64,000 bases of DNA. It comes from Cruorifilaria tuberocauda (Eukaryota; Nematoda; Chromadorea; Rhabditida; Onchocercidae). Below are positions 1 to 13,679 of the stretch, one piece after another. Within the stretch, counting starts at the first letter, position 1; every line of letters begins with the position of its first letter. The translations under genes and the position numbers were made by a program. Where the stretch lies: assembly GCA_013365365.1 (NCBI GenBank), contig JABVXU010000006.1, positions 310,001-374,000 of the forward strand, given 5' to 3'. Under the pieces are notes generated by a model that had not been told where the DNA came from, did no database searches, and saw only the letters and a program-made list of their open reading frames with translations.

Positions 1-3000
1 TCTCGTAGAGCGAATTTGCTTCCATCCTTTTGAACGGGTGCTGGAAAATAATCTATTAATCTCTTAACAAAATTAATGCATTTGCATATAAAGATTACTT
101 ACTGTATAGAAAGTACACTAGTCTTTTCTTTGACATCTTTTTCTCCACGATTCCATTGCCATTTTGAACCTTCATGTACTCTTTTGTTACTATCTACGTA
201 ATACGATTGAACATAAAGACTGCCTGAAAACTACTTCAAATTGCAGCTTACCAAATATATGAGAATACAACATAGCATCATAGTATATAACTGAAAATGA
301 ATAGCTTATGTGGAAAACCAACCAGGTCGCCTTCGACTTTTATCAAATTCTCGTCCTGAGTATCGCAAATGCTCCTTCACTCTGTTTCTGAAAATCATTG
401 TCTTTAACATGGAAAAAATCGAAAAATATAAAAGTCAATTATGAAGAAAGAAAAAATTTTTGACTTCTTTTCCAAAAGTTTCCATTCCTTTTCACTTTCC
501 GATGATAACGAAGTGCTGCGTTTTGAATATCGCTTTCCGTGCTTCTTATCTTTCTTTTCTTTTTTTCTTTTCTTCTCTGGAAAGGATTTGGAAAATTTTT
601 TTTTAATGCAAATCAAAACACAAAATATATCAAGGCTTTCCAGATTTACTCCGAGAACTATTTTTCGAAAAACACTTTATAAAGATAAAGTATAGAAATA
701 GAGAAAATCCATCTTTTTTCCGATTCAATTTGCAGCTTTTTAGTGTTTACCTAGCTGAATGTCACGTTATTGATGCAAAACAAGTTGCTAATATTTGATA
801 AATGCATCACACTACTATAGTGTCAAAAAGATGATTTATTCACCAAAAATTATATAATTCTCCAGCAAATGATATAGAGAAGCCCTTTTGATCGATTGAC
901 ATTTTTTAAACTAAATTTAATCTTACCATCCGTTTTTCTTTTTGCTTCACTTTCATTTCCACTCATTCCTCGTTCTGATCTTGGATATTTTTCAACAACC
1001 AATTCGTCAACGGTTCCATCATTTGAAAAAGAAGGTCCTGCACTTGCATCACTTACTGGAACTTCTCCATCTTTTCCCATCTGAGCTTTTTTCTCATCAC
1101 CGAGTAACACCTATAAACTATCGATAGAAAAAATATAGTCCAAACAAAAAGATCAATTAACAAGTATTAATATGAGTATGACACATCAGCGCACTAACGT
1201 TTATTTAGACCATAATTTTGAATAGAGTGTGACAAGATTAAACTTTTCATGATTAGTTTTTTTATTACAAGCCACTACACATCATTTAAAAAACTTTAGG
1301 TAATAGATACAATAAATATTCACTAAATGTAGAGCTACAAACAGGTTATACACTACGAAAAATGAACTAACTTTGCTTATGGTAGCAATTTTTATGGGCT
1401 TTGAAGTTTCAGTCTGCTTAATTTTAATTGGCGATAACTGTAATTCATCCTCATCTTCGGAGATTGGCTGTGTCCCAAGAACTTCCAATGGTCTTGGTCC
1501 ATATTCAACTTCATCATGCCTGATACCATCATTTTCTACAAATGTATAAACAATTTATATCGACGAAAGCCTTTGTGTGCTATTAATTATACAGGTATAA
1601 AGTAAAAAATTACTGTCGCCTTTTTCTAAGGATCGCACAAAGGGCTCTGTAATCAAGAAAAAAAATTACTTGGAACTGTATGACTGACCACACTTGTAGT
1701 TGACCTTCCAATACTGCAATGCAAAGCAGCTATCATTTCAAGATTAAGCTATGCAAAATGATCGTAGACAACAAGAACTTGCTATTAAGTCACTCAGACA
1801 ATGTATAGCAAAGGAATTCTATACATTAATATATTCAACAAAACTTAAATCAATAAAAAAACAGTACTTCAAAATACGAATGTTCTTTTTTAAATGCGAT
1901 AAGATTCATTCATAATCTAATTCTGCGAAAAGTTGAAGATTTAGATGCTTTTACTGTTTTTTTGCAAAAAAAGGAGTTCTTATGAATTTAAATAAACCAA
2001 TGTCATGAAATGCAAACAATATTTGCTTCAATTACCTTTTTCCGTTTTCCTGTTTCAATTTAATATTACGCGGTACAAACGTACTATCTCTTTCTGCTCG
2101 CACCTTCGCTAGTATTTCTGATAAAGGTCGTGGCTTCTTTAAGACAGGTGGACTTTCCGATTTCTTTTTCTTCTTCGCCAAAGGAAATACTTCTTCATTC
2201 ACATCTGTAAAAATGAAGAAAATATATTAGCCTTTCAAAAATGATTCATAGACAAACAAAAAATGAAGTAAATAGAAAAGGCTTACTGAATTCTTTTGTT
2301 TTATTTTGTGCGGCACTATGAATATCTTGATATAGCGCAGTTTTTTCATCCATTTTTGAACTGCTAGCATTAACACTGAGGAAGTCTGCACCAACAGGAA
2401 GATCGTCCTCATCGTCTGAGATCTAGAATGTTAAACTGTTAAACTGAAATTTTAAACTGTAGAATGTAAAAAAGAATGTTTAACATCAATTAAGATAAAA
2501 TAAGCTATCTGCTATATCATTAGTCTAGGAATACAACAAAAGACTCCTAATAATGCTTTTTTACTTTAACATAATTCAATATATGACTTATATCAGCTCA
2601 GATTTTTATCCATTTTTCAAATAAGAAATTACCCAATGCTGGAAGCATTTTAAAACTTCATCATTATTTTAGGACGAATTTAAAAATGGAGAAATTATAG
2701 CACGAAGTTTGATAATTGTGCTAATTTTCAGTAAACAATCATCAACACGCTTGGTAGCGAATTCGTTAAAACAACCTTTTCCATAACAGCCTCTACCGAT
2801 GGTGGTATAGTATAAGTAACAAATTTCTCGACGCTTTCATGACTTTTCCCTTCTATACTTGCAGAACTGCTGCGACTTCGATGTCTGAAACGGTAAAAAA
2901 AGATAAAAGAAGTGTGACAAGATGAAGCTCCTTTTGTTAAAATGAATCTCATTATAATGTACTTCTTTCTTCTTCGAGATGGTGATCTTGATTTGGGTCG

Positions 3001-3735
3001 TAATTTATATTTCGCTTTCTTGCTCTTTTTAGGTTTCTTGTCTCTATGATGTTTTAATTTCGTTTTATATCCGCAGACAGATGAAAGGCTCTCATCACTT
3101 TCGGCTTCCCTGAAATAAAGAAACGGAATTTTAAGTCAGAAGCAGTATTCAAAACATATGTAATGGAATAAATTAGTGAAAATAGAAATCAGAACCATAT
3201 AGATAAGTGTCCAAAATCAACATGTTATTCAATGATTGACTGATAAATCAGCGAATGTTTTAGCATTCGTATAATACTTAACAACCTTGTTAAAGAAAAT
3301 TGCACAAAAAAATTCCAGATGCTCTAAAAACGAATTCAAACTGTTGATTTTAATATTATATTACATCAATTTAATATTATATTACATCAATATTATAGCA
3401 GACATATTGGGTAAAGCGATACTTCACGGCGGTGAAGGGCAAACATTTAAGCATCTAAAACTACCCAAATCTGTTAGATAAGACTTACATTCTCGTTGCA
3501 ACCTCGAGTTTTCCTCCAATTAAATTTTTCACGTCGAACGGCTGAAAATTCTTTTCTTCCGTGATGGCTTTATAGCAATTTAAAAATCTTATGAAAAATC
3601 AGAATTTTTCTTTTTTCTGGTACTCCAATAAATTTGAAAAATCACCTCATTAGTTTTGCGCACTTCATTTATCAGTGATGCAATGATAGCATCACTTGAT
3701 GATGGCTTTACTTCCTCCTTCTCCTCCTTTGCCAT
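1..3735 (-). CDS. RS/KE-rich probable nuclear protein (5' part; continues beyond the left edge)
   Basis: Fourteen exons join in one open frame of 489 codons: 3735-3646, 3541-3489, 3109-2963, 2884-2776, 2422-2287, 2204-2036, 1713-1670, 1646-1614, 1535-1372, 1110-927, 576-465, 387-323, 223-103 and 40 to the edge. All junctions are GT-AG and all phases agree. The start MAKEEKEEVKP follows a TTTTTAG acceptor-like site about 12 bases upstream, which would suit spliced-leader addition. The protein is highly charged. It has a lysine-rich stretch running into an RS patch (SRSPSRRRKKHRSRSSS, about residues 88-104), acidic patches (SDDEDDLP, SEDEDELQ), a second lysine block (EKKRKKEKKDKKHGK) and a basic C-terminal part in view (GREFDKSRRRPG; HEGSKWQWNRGEKDVKEK). 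This composition fits a splicing or chromatin-associated nuclear protein, which is inference. I see no RRM, zinc finger or other named domain and cannot place the family. Confidence 0.72.
3346..3390. repeat. Short AT-rich tandem repeat, two copies of about 21 bp
   Basis: The unit TTTAATATTATATTACATCAA occurs twice back to back in the intron between exons 2 and 3 of the RS-rich gene, followed by a partial third copy. It is a simple local duplication with no sign of function. Confidence 0.7.
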
Positions 3736-6419
3736 TCGGCAACTAACTAAAAATATAATGCTTAACATAATTCTAGTCATGTATTCTTAATGAATCTGTC
3801 TCCTTGTATTTACATGAAGGATTTCGTTTTCTTCAATAATAAAACACTGCCATACCTCCATCAAAAACATCCATCCTCACTTAACCGAACCCTCTACCCT
3901 ACCACAAGTGCACGCACAAATGTGGTACCAAACCTTCTTGAAAACTGTTCTACGCGCTGTGCAACTATTGCATCCCGGATTGCAAACCTTTTTGATGGAG
4001 AATTTTTAAATGAAGAATCGTGATTGAGCGAATATTAGTTGGAAATAGTCATTGTTAAGTTAGTCATTATTGACAGAACCACTAATAATTACAAACGAGA
4101 ATGGAGAATTATTCTCAAGGAAGAATCGTAATCAAATATCATTTTTAAAGGTTGGAAAAGCTATCAACAGATTATGGGTCATTTTAATTTTAATCGGAAG
4201 TGAATAAGCAGGAAAGAGCATCAGTCATAAGTAAAAAAAAATTCTATCAGAATATGTATCCTCAGAAATATTTCAATGAAAAACGTCCGGCAATTAGTAG
4301 AACCGAGGTAGCGGTGGTGGGTGATAGAAACAGGTTTCTCGTTGCCCATCTGATCTAAATAATTTCTGCCATTCTCATATCATTCAAAAAAAAAAAAACG
4401 ATTATTGATGCGATGTGTAATCCTGCGCTGCCTTTATTGTCTTTCTTATTTTCCATTTATTCATATTTTTTTCATCTTTTTGAATTCAATTCTTTGGTAA
4501 TAATTATTAATCTTCCATGCTTCCCATTTTCTTGGTTATATCACTGTTCGGTTCGCAGATGGCCACATCTACAGAATTCATCTAAATCGTGCTCTTATTC
4601 AAAGAGGCTTTTGTATTTCCAGATTTCGCGATTCGCATTGTTCAGATTAATATCCTCTGGACTTCCTTCAAGGATAAGCATTTCTGATAACATTATAAAA
4701 GATATGTTAATTAAACATCTCGAATTAAACATAAGGTGAACGACTATTGAGCCTTGTTTAATAATGGATTAAATGATAACAGATGATGGTTTTCAAATGA
4801 GATGTATTCATGCATTGATTCGCTCAATCGAGTGATAATTTGAGAGCTGGGAGCGGGGAAGAGAAATACTTGCCAATAATATCTCATGCAACTGTCATTA
4901 TTGACTATTCGCACTCACTGCAATAACATATTGCGCAATATTTCAATTCACAATAACAACTCGGAATAAATTTTTTTTGTTAAATGCTGATGGAGAAGAG
5001 CGGTGTTGTCGCACGGTATTCCATTACAACGAGTTCTCTCGGCGGTGGATGAAGGGAAGAGTACTCGTAGGCGATGTACAAGATCTTGCAAGAAGTAGTC
5101 TGAGAAAAACTAGCAATATAATGAACTCACTTTTCAGATCTAATTTCAAATTTTGTTTAAAATCATATCCTAAAATTAAAATCCATTTCCCAATTTTCTT
5201 TTTTTACGTCCAGTACTTTAAACAACAAAATATATTTGCCAAAACGGGAGAAAGCACCGAAATGCGAAATGGTTGAAGTAAACATGACAAATGGGTTCAC
5301 ACGCTTCTTTCTTTTTGAGTTGAAACTGAAGTTAGTTATTTATTCAAAAGACTTATTTCTACTAGAAGATTAAAGGTAACATTTCTGAACAACAATAGGT
5401 GTCGCTTCCTATTTCAACTATTCTTTTCTGATATTTTTTGTCCATTTAATTTATATTAATAGCATATCTTGAATATCGGTTTTTTAGTTTTGTGTAAATG
5501 TATTCACACTAAAAACAAATTAGAAATGATTTTAATCAGCTAGCTAATTTTTCGCCTAATTTTTATTGGTTGCAAGTAACATAATTGTGGGAGTTTTGGA
5601 CAACCTTGGAAACTAAAAATTGATTCCGTTTACGAGTTTTGCAATTTTCAAATTTATATGAAAGATAATACTACTAGACAAATTTACAATAGTAAATTTC
5701 TCGCCGTTTGCTGGTTGCTAGTTTAAGCAGAAGCTTTAAATAAATTGATAAGAAATTAAGCATTTTAACAGCCGCATCGATCTGGCAGCGGTCAATCGAA
5801 TTTGACAGTAAAAATATTGCTAATTCAGATGATGCTCAAAATAACTAACCAAAATATGTTTGCTTTCAGATAGAGCATTTTAATGCTCGATTATATTGCA
5901 ATAGAATGTAGGTATAACTCAAGTTAATAGATATCTTGGGATAATAGTGTTTCATTATTCGTATCTTTTCTTTAATAATTTTTTTTAATTTGCATTTTTC
6001 CATAGATTGTTGGTTACCGACTGATAGTACAAATGCATTAGAATTAAGTTTAATGAATTAAGTTACTTGAAATATGTTATGCACTTTTTAACACAATATC
6101 TTCAACACTGATATCAACAGAATGGATTTGAATGCCACATGCTGTTCTGCGAAAATTTTTCGTTATTATTTACTTTCTTTTATTTCTTGAAATTTAGTTT
6201 TCAGAAATTGAAGCTAAATTTTTTAATGGTTATTGACATTTCCAGTTAGCGCTGTTTATGTTGTCTTTTTAAAAAAAAACAGCGATCGATTTATACTTTC
6301 ATCAATCGTAATCAATAATTTTACATTCGCACTATGTTTCGATAAAGCAAAACATTCGAAATACATAAACATTGACTTAAATTTGGAATTAAAATGCATC
6401 AAACAGCGATGTCTTCCAA
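3736..6419. other. Intergenic region, no supportable gene
   Basis: This lies between the divergent starts of the RS-rich gene (minus) and the small membrane protein (plus). It holds short open frames on the plus strand (3790-4023, 4413-4739, 4977-5276), but none has family resemblance, matching splice structure or biased composition. The 108-codon frame at 4413 translates to an AT-driven Phe/Leu/Ser-rich string. A poly-A run lies near 4389-4398. Promoters of both flanking genes must be here, but I see no clear TATA or known motif. Confidence 0.6.
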
Positions 6420-7225
6420 ATGATTGAATCTGTTGGAACTAAATTTTTCAAATCAATCACTGAAACAGCTGATGATCTTGGTAGTCGATTTGAAATTGCA
6501 TTTACAAATTTTTCCAATAAAATCGCAGGTCTGTTGATTGGATCTAATTTAATAAAGTTTTGTCTTTTTAATTTTATATTTCAATTTATCTTGAGGGAAG
6601 ATGTCATCTGAAATCCCGAAATTATATATTCATATTTTTGCAACTGCTTTTCTAATTTCCTTGAAATACAATTATTCCACTTAGTAACGAAAATACTTTT
6701 ATTACTTATTCACATATTTAATTTATGCTTATGCATTCATGCTTGACAAATTTCTTTCCTGCAGAAGATGCCGACATACTGACTTTGGAAGTTACGTCAT
6801 TATCAGTTCTTATCAAAACCGTACTTTTTATACTAATCATACTTCTTCTCCTGATCATTTTCAAGTATTTGACACTTGGAATGCTGTTTTTAAAAAAAAG
6901 ATGGCTCCGACGTCATATTCAATCATCAAAGACACAAGTATAGTTACTAATGAACTCTAATGAAATAGTGGTAGACGTAAATTTATATCAGTTCGGATTA
7001 TTCCTTAGTATTTTTTTCTAATACTTCATTAACTTTTCAATTAGCAATCAAATGGCTTCTAATATCTGCATGTTATTAATTTTTCAGCTTGTTATTCTTG
7101 CAACACCGGTGAAAGTGGAAATGGATTCTGCAACTTTCAAGAAATACGATAGCCTAACAACTGTTGCTCAACTTCAAACAGTTGCTTCTGATGGACAGTT
7201 CCTGTTGAAACCTCTAAAGAACTGA
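6420..7225 (+). CDS. Small single-pass membrane protein, family unknown
   Basis: Three exons join in frame: 6420-6528, 6765-6937 and 7088-7225, giving 139 residues. Both introns are short (236 and 150 bases) with GT-AG ends and TTTCCTGCAG and TTTTTCAG acceptors. The N-terminal part (MIESVGTKFFKSITETADDL) is polar and could form an amphipathic helix. Residues about 50-78 are strongly hydrophobic (LIKTVLFILIILLLLIIF) and end in a basic patch (LKKRWLRRH), so the basic C-terminal tail is probably cytosolic. The tail has a regular polar segment (KVEMDSATFKKYDSLTTVAQ). There is no signal peptide or cysteine pattern. The gene converges on the PEPT gene, whose stop lies 1.56 kb downstream. The consistent splicing and phase make it a likely real gene. 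I do not recognise it and assign no function. Confidence 0.62.
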
Positions 7226-8786
7226 AATGCCAACATCAAGACCAATTCAATTAATTAGTTTTTCAATATTATTTGGTACGATGCATTGTTTATTATTTTG
7301 CTTCTTTTATATAGTGCATTATCATGAATATGTGGAGTGCAAACATAACATTTTCCATCCACTTGAATTTCATTCCTTTTCAATACTGCTATAATTATTT
7401 GAATTTTTATTTCGTTTTTTTACCCGTTTTTTAACTCATTCCAATAACTGATCGATTTCATTTTTTCCTCCCAATATTCGGAAACATAGCAGCATTGATA
7501 TCTCCCGATTTTTAATATCGATTGAAAGACAAGCTTCCGCGTTTTTTAAGATGATATGGATTTGGTCAAAATTCTCGTCAGAATCTGGAATTTTTTACGG
7601 AATTTTTAAACTGCTATATAAAGGAAGTTTGTATAATCTCATTGCTTCTTGAATGGAGAAGTTGAAGTTCTTTTTTTCTTGACCATAAATCCATGATCTC
7701 TTTCATTTATCAAAATCTTTATTTATTTTCTTAAAACAGTATACAACGTATTGTCCCCCTTCATTACCATTCTTTGTTAGTCTGGAAAATGGCAAACAGA
7801 TTCCTTCGGATGTTATAATGTACGACTACTTGTGTCCATCTGAGCGTCCATTCTTCTTCATGCCATTACATCTAAGCTTATATATATTTTTGTAAAATGA
7901 AATAGAATTATCGATCAACTGTAATTGAAGTTAATATTTTTTTGGACTTTTCTAGAGAGCAATTGCTTTTTATATTATTGTCTATCTCTGTTGTAATCCC
8001 ACCATATCAATGATATCAATAACCAATGATAAAACGATCTAAGCAGGACATGAATACAGTAATGCTTTCTGACAGAAAAAGAAAAAATTCGAAAAGAAAA
8101 AATTGAAAAAAATATTTATTTACTAATCGCTGAATCATTAAAAATAATTTATGATGCCTTCTTACAGATATAAATTTTACAAAGCAAAAATTTTAACATT
8201 AATGATAATATCTATTCACAGAGATAATACTGTAAATATTTGCTATTCATCTAAAGTTTTGTCTTGTTGTCGCAGTAATTTTCACAAATGCAAAGTGTTA
8301 GAATCACGGTACAATGATTCTTAAAAAATTCCTGACTTGTCGCTATCCTATTGAACAATCGTATGAAATAGAAATTACTAGGAAATCAGAAATATCTATA
8401 TTCTCAAGTAATAATTGATTTGATTTCCCTTCTCATTTGATAATATACCTCATTGTTATATTACTACAGAAAGTAAGTCGATCATTTAAACAGCAATTCA
8501 TAATCATATTCAAAAAAATAGTTAAAATTTTTCATTCCTTCCCTCTGAAGGAAGAATTTAAGAATAGATAATATGTGAAAAAATTACAATAATAGACATT
8601 AGAAAAAATCATGGCGCGCTATGAATGCCAAACCTGAATTCATCATGTTCTTATCTTACTCTAGTATAATAATAATGAGATTATTATAAGTTCGTTCAAA
8701 ACAATAGCTCCGTTATATAATAATGAATAATAAATGTTTAATATTTGATGTTGTAACAGAAATATGCGACTTTCCATCTCAATTCC
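7226..8786. other. Intergenic region between convergent genes
   Basis: This holds the 3' flank of the small membrane-protein gene (plus) and of the PEPT gene (minus). It is AT-rich throughout. I see no open frame with coding character, no RNA gene and no repeat of note. Confidence 0.6.
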
Positions 8787-11700
8787 CTATGAAGATGGCT
8801 TTTGGATATGTTTCATCTGTGCATCTCTATCTTCCGTATAGTTATTGTACTCATATCCAATTGCAAGTCCAATAAATAACCCAATTACAACAACCACCAT
8901 AAAAGCATAGACGAAAAATTCGGTAGCTGGTTCAGCAACAATATGCGATCCGGAAATTAGCATATCTATCACATTGCCCAGGAATACGGTCATCAACCAA
9001 ATAGCCTGCAAGTCAAGTAAGCAAATTATACTCATGAACAAATTAAATTGTTTTATAGTCATTCAAATTGTTAAAATATTATACAATAAAATGTTTATGA
9101 AAAGAAATTGAAAATGTAATATTATCCATTCTAATTTTATTAATAGTTTTATTTTATTATTTTATTAATAATCATACAATTGTTGAAATTGTACCTGTAA
9201 TACAGATTTCATGTTTGGTGATGCTTGCGAGTACGAAAATTCTAAGCCAGTTACCGAAAATAGCACTTCACCCACTGTTATGATGAAAAACTGTGGTAGT
9301 TGCCATAGGATATTGATTGTATTTGGCTTGACTATAGTATAAATATTGATAATGTCCTCATTGATGTATACGACATGAGCGCCACCGGCTTCTGCGTAAA
9401 TGGTGTAATTATATGGGCAATCAGTAACCGAACAATTTCCAGGACCAATCTTTAGCATATATTCCGGAGAACTGATCAGTGTTGGACGGATATCCAAATG
9501 TTGACCTGAGGATAACGGATGAGAAATGATTTTGTTCAAATGAATCGTTACCAAACTGAAGCATCTCATTCCATTAAACAGATTTAGAGCCTAATTTATG
9601 ATTGTATAATCTTCTAAGCATTATCAGAACAGTTTTAGTCTACGACAAGCAAATTGCGAGAAGCAGTGGAATAAAAAAGTCTGAATGTCATGGTTAATCA
9701 TGCAAGAGTTGAAAGATACCTGATCTGATAACTGATTTCTGATGGAGGTTTCCATGGATATCAACAATGTAAAAACTTCCATTCGCTAAGACGGAATCAT
9801 CGGGCACTAACAGATACAAGCGGGTACCACCGTTTTCAGTCTTCTCACAACTGTAGGGAAAGGAGGAAAAGCTACTCCTGAAAAGCTAAAAATCACAAAG
9901 AGAAATTCGAAATAACTTTAAACATAAAATAGCTGTACGATCAAAGTATCTTTGTTTGTTAAATATTCTCAATCAAATGTTAGAATATGCTTTGATCAGT
10001 ACATCAATTCAATGTAAATGATTAACATCAAATAACTCTTTTTATCACCTGCTGATCTCAAAATATTAGATGATTGGTGGTTAATTGTTAGCTTCATCTC
10101 TTATATATTTAAACGATTCTTTGTTGCAATTAGTTAATTGATTACATTATCCTCTGTTCATATATCAAATGGCTGTGTGATTCCCTTTTGAAGTACTACT
10201 ATTGTCTACTTACTATATCAAATGTTGAGCAAGTACGGTTCAACGAAGAAGGACATGAGCGATGGATTTGGAAGTCGAAAAGTCGATCTTACCATCTACA
10301 GTCTATCTTATCATCATCCACCTCAACAAGCAATTTGACCATCAAACCATCCTCATGATTGTCTCATAATGTTCTATGAAAAAATAAATTCTTCACCACT
10401 ATCGACTGCATTAAACTATATTTCTCCTCAAATAAACAAAACAAAATGACAAAACGCTCGAAAATTGGTTGACTGTTAAAATTGGCAGTTCAACACATAT
10501 AGTAATGCTTAAAATATAGAAGTGGAAAAACATTTGAAATTTATCCAATAGTATGGACTAACTTATTTTGAGGCGATTGAAATAATCCAAGGATATATCC
10601 ACATGCAACAGTGCTTGATAAATTCAGTTGAAAACTTTGCACATTTTCGGTCAAATTTGATGTTACGGTATAAAAACCTTCTGACAACTCAGTCTTTTCA
10701 CTAGTAAGTGTCGTTCCGTTAATTTGGTAGGAATATGACGAATCACCAAATACTCGCAAGATCACTTTACCACTTTCTGGACGTGATTCCATTGTTTTGT
10801 TCACTTCTAACTATTAACAAAAAATAGATTGGACGAAATTACCGGAATATGTTAATAATCAATAACATATTACTACGTAATTTGAAAAATTTTCAACTAT
10901 CAAAACTTGGATGTCAGTGAAAATGGCTATTAAAAATATTACTTGCAACAGTCCCGCCATAACAAAAGCTGTAGCTGCAAGACAACCACCGGCAGCCATT
11001 TTCCGAAGTGGTGTTACCTTACAGATCCTTTGAACTATTGGATAAATCCATACTTCAAATATGGGTACCGTAATAAGGACAATAAGCGGATTAAAGGTAT
11101 TCATTTGGTCCGGTAGTATCACGAATGGACCAACACGACCATCCATACGACGAGCTTGTAATACCCATGTACTACCCTGAAGAACAAAGTAAATGAAATA
11201 GATCATCTGCATTAAAAAATTAAAAAAACTACAGTTGAAGCCACTTTTGAACTCAAACAAACTTTCTATATCTATTAATTAGCATAGTTCTAAATTTTAT
11301 AAATCAATATAGAATATATACGGAATAAAACGATTTAGGTACCAAATGATTGAATAATATTGAAGAATATTCCTTAGATATTTTAATTTTTTAAGATAAA
11401 TTTCTTCAAATTTAACTTTGATTAAACCCTATTCATATCATAGAAAAGCAAAACTTCTCAAATTATTCCTTTTAATGCTCCCATTTAAATATCTTCTACA
11501 GAAATACGACTAATAAATGATCTTGTCTTTTCTCTTTTTCAAGTTTAATAAATTAATTTATTTCTCATTATGAAAATATTTTTGAAGAATTGAAATTTGT
11601 TGGTCTGTTTCTCCTTTTTAAAAAAAAATTTCCTGTCATTTCTTCAAGAATGGAAGATCGTCAATCAAAGTAAATGCTACATCGTTTTTTCGGTTGTCCT

Positions 11701-13679
11701 TAATGAAAATGAAACGTAACAAATGCCATTCTCAGTTGAACTTTCAACGAAAAAAAATTTAATTAATACTAAAATACCAAACAGCGTTTTTCTAATCAAC
11801 CATTTTCAACGATTAAACCAGTCAACCATTTAATATTCTTACAATCACTTTACCTGCTGATCGAATAGAGCCCAAAAGAATACAACCGGACTGAATAGAA
11901 CTGAAACAGCCACCAAACTTTTGACATCACGTAAGAAATGATTATTATATTTGGGTGCAGCATAATCAAGCCAATGTTCAACTTTATCTTGACCACTACA
12001 AAGCTGTTATTTTATTATTCAAGCGACTTGACACTTGCATAAGTGAATGTTGGATCAAAAAAAGTCAGTCCTTGCAAGTTTTCACTCAATATATGATTTC
12101 AGTTCAACTTATAGCGTTTATCCACTATAATCATAATTTTTGCTTTTTGCTCAACTCCTTCACATTCTAAGGTGAATTTATGAGATTATCAGCCCTTATA
12201 GATGTTGAGCGTTTCTATTGTCATTATTGATTAGACGTGAATTGATATTTCACTGTGATTTCACTCTAATTACAAATAATACAAGTTTTTCTTAAAAGAA
12301 TTTAAAGCATTACCTCATAATGCTGTATAATTTTTTTCGAGCTGCATAAAAAATGCAAAAGACGACACTGAATACGACGTTACCTTTTGCAGGTGGCACT
12401 CTTCTATAATATGACCAACCTGCTAGAAACAATAAGAAGGCCAGCAACATTAATACACCGGGAACACCTGAAATGGGATTTCTCGTGAATTCCCTTCATT
12501 TCATCTTACCTTCATCAAGAATACCTCAGTTAAAAATGCCATTTTAATATCCTTTACGGATCCTGAAGTGGAATGTCTATCTCCCCTCATTTATACATTG
12601 TTACTTGAAAAGTTTCTTTTTTTAAATTATATTTTACTTCTTAAAAAATATAAGGCTATATTTACTATTTCCCTTCTCATTTACTTACCAAATGCTAATG
12701 GAAAACAATATTCTGAACCAAAACATTTCACTCGTCCTCGCAATATCGGTGTCAATAAAATAGCTAGCAATGAACCAGCATTAATCGCAAAATAGAAAAA
12801 TGAGAAAAATTGATTCCTTTCATTCGCTTGCTTTTCTTCAAACTAAAAACTTGAATAGCTTAATATTAAATAAATTAAATTTGAAAATGCGTAAAAAGGA
12901 AAAACAAAGTCAAGTCATGTAAACAGAAATTTCGATAACTTGAATAAGAAATTCCTTATTATTTCACTCGAAAAATCTGTAATAAATAAATGGAAGAATT
13001 AATTGCTTACTTATAACATCGTAATAACAAGAGATAAATAAATTTTATCAATTCTTCTATGACTTTTTACTTTATTAAAATTTACTGACCCTTTTAAAGA
13101 TTTTTTTCTCCTTACTATTTTCAATGCAAAATATCCAACCTGGTCAGCAGCGAATGCTGAAACACAAGGTTTTATACCACCAGTAGCAAAAGCAATAACA
13201 GCCAGTCCACCGAAATCAAATATCGAACGAATACTGTGATCCAGTTCTGGTATAGCACCAACTGATAACAACACATGACCAATCACATAAATAATAGACA
13301 TCCAAAGTATCACTCGAAATCGACCGAAATAGTTGTCCGCTATGACAGAACCAAACAATGGAGAGATATAAGCAAATGCTACGAAAGAGTGGTAGAAAAA
13401 TGATGCCTGACTGCAATAGGAAAAGCATTCATTCATTCAACCTAACATAACTGCAGTTTTTGAATAGTAAACTTCAAATAGCATGAAATGATACGAATGC
13501 AAATGATGTTATTTTAACCTCTCACTGAAATGATGTTCTGTGATAAGATAAAGTATTAAAACAGCTCGCATGCCATAAAAACTGAAACGTTCACAAAATT
13601 CATTGCCAAGCATGAAAAATACTCCTGCCGGATAGGTACGAACACTGGCCAATAATCCTTTATGATCATTCACGTTCAT
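8787..13679 (-). CDS. Proton-coupled oligopeptide symporter, PEPT/POT (SLC15) family
   Basis: Ten exons close in frame at 683 residues: 13679-13519, 13410-13140, 12842-12689, 12467-12314, 11995-11854, 11176-10943, 10810-10563, 9877-9720, 9505-9195 and 9005-8787. Family features seen: the POT motif E27-F-C-ERF-SFYG, H61 (equivalent to the essential His57 of human PEPT1), GSVIADNYFGRFR after TM2, W288 in FWALFDQQ, and E587 in GEVLFSVTGLEFSYSQA. A long variable segment between the sixth exon and exon 9 (about residues 373-560) carries several N-glycosylation sequons (NKT, NGT, NLT, NLS, NCS, NYT) and matches the large extracellular loop between TM9 and TM10. The protein should import di- and tripeptides with protons across an apical membrane, probably intestinal. 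Which nematode paralogue (pept-1, -2 or -3) it matches cannot be settled by eye. The chosen ATG is preceded in frame by a stop two codons upstream. Confidence 0.93.

Noticed and set aside
404..695. Plus-strand frame 441-695 opposite exon 11 of the RS-rich gene
   Set aside because: It is the complement of a lysine-rich exon, giving a Phe/Ser-rich string; the minus strand has the matching splice sites and phase.
4413..4739. 108-codon plus-strand open frame
   Set aside because: Phe/Leu/Ser-rich composition typical of AT-rich chance frames, with no splice partners or similarity.
4977..5276. 99-codon plus-strand open frame (MLNADGEERCCRTV...)
   Set aside because: The first third looks mildly protein-like, but no partner exon, promoter feature or family resemblance was found.
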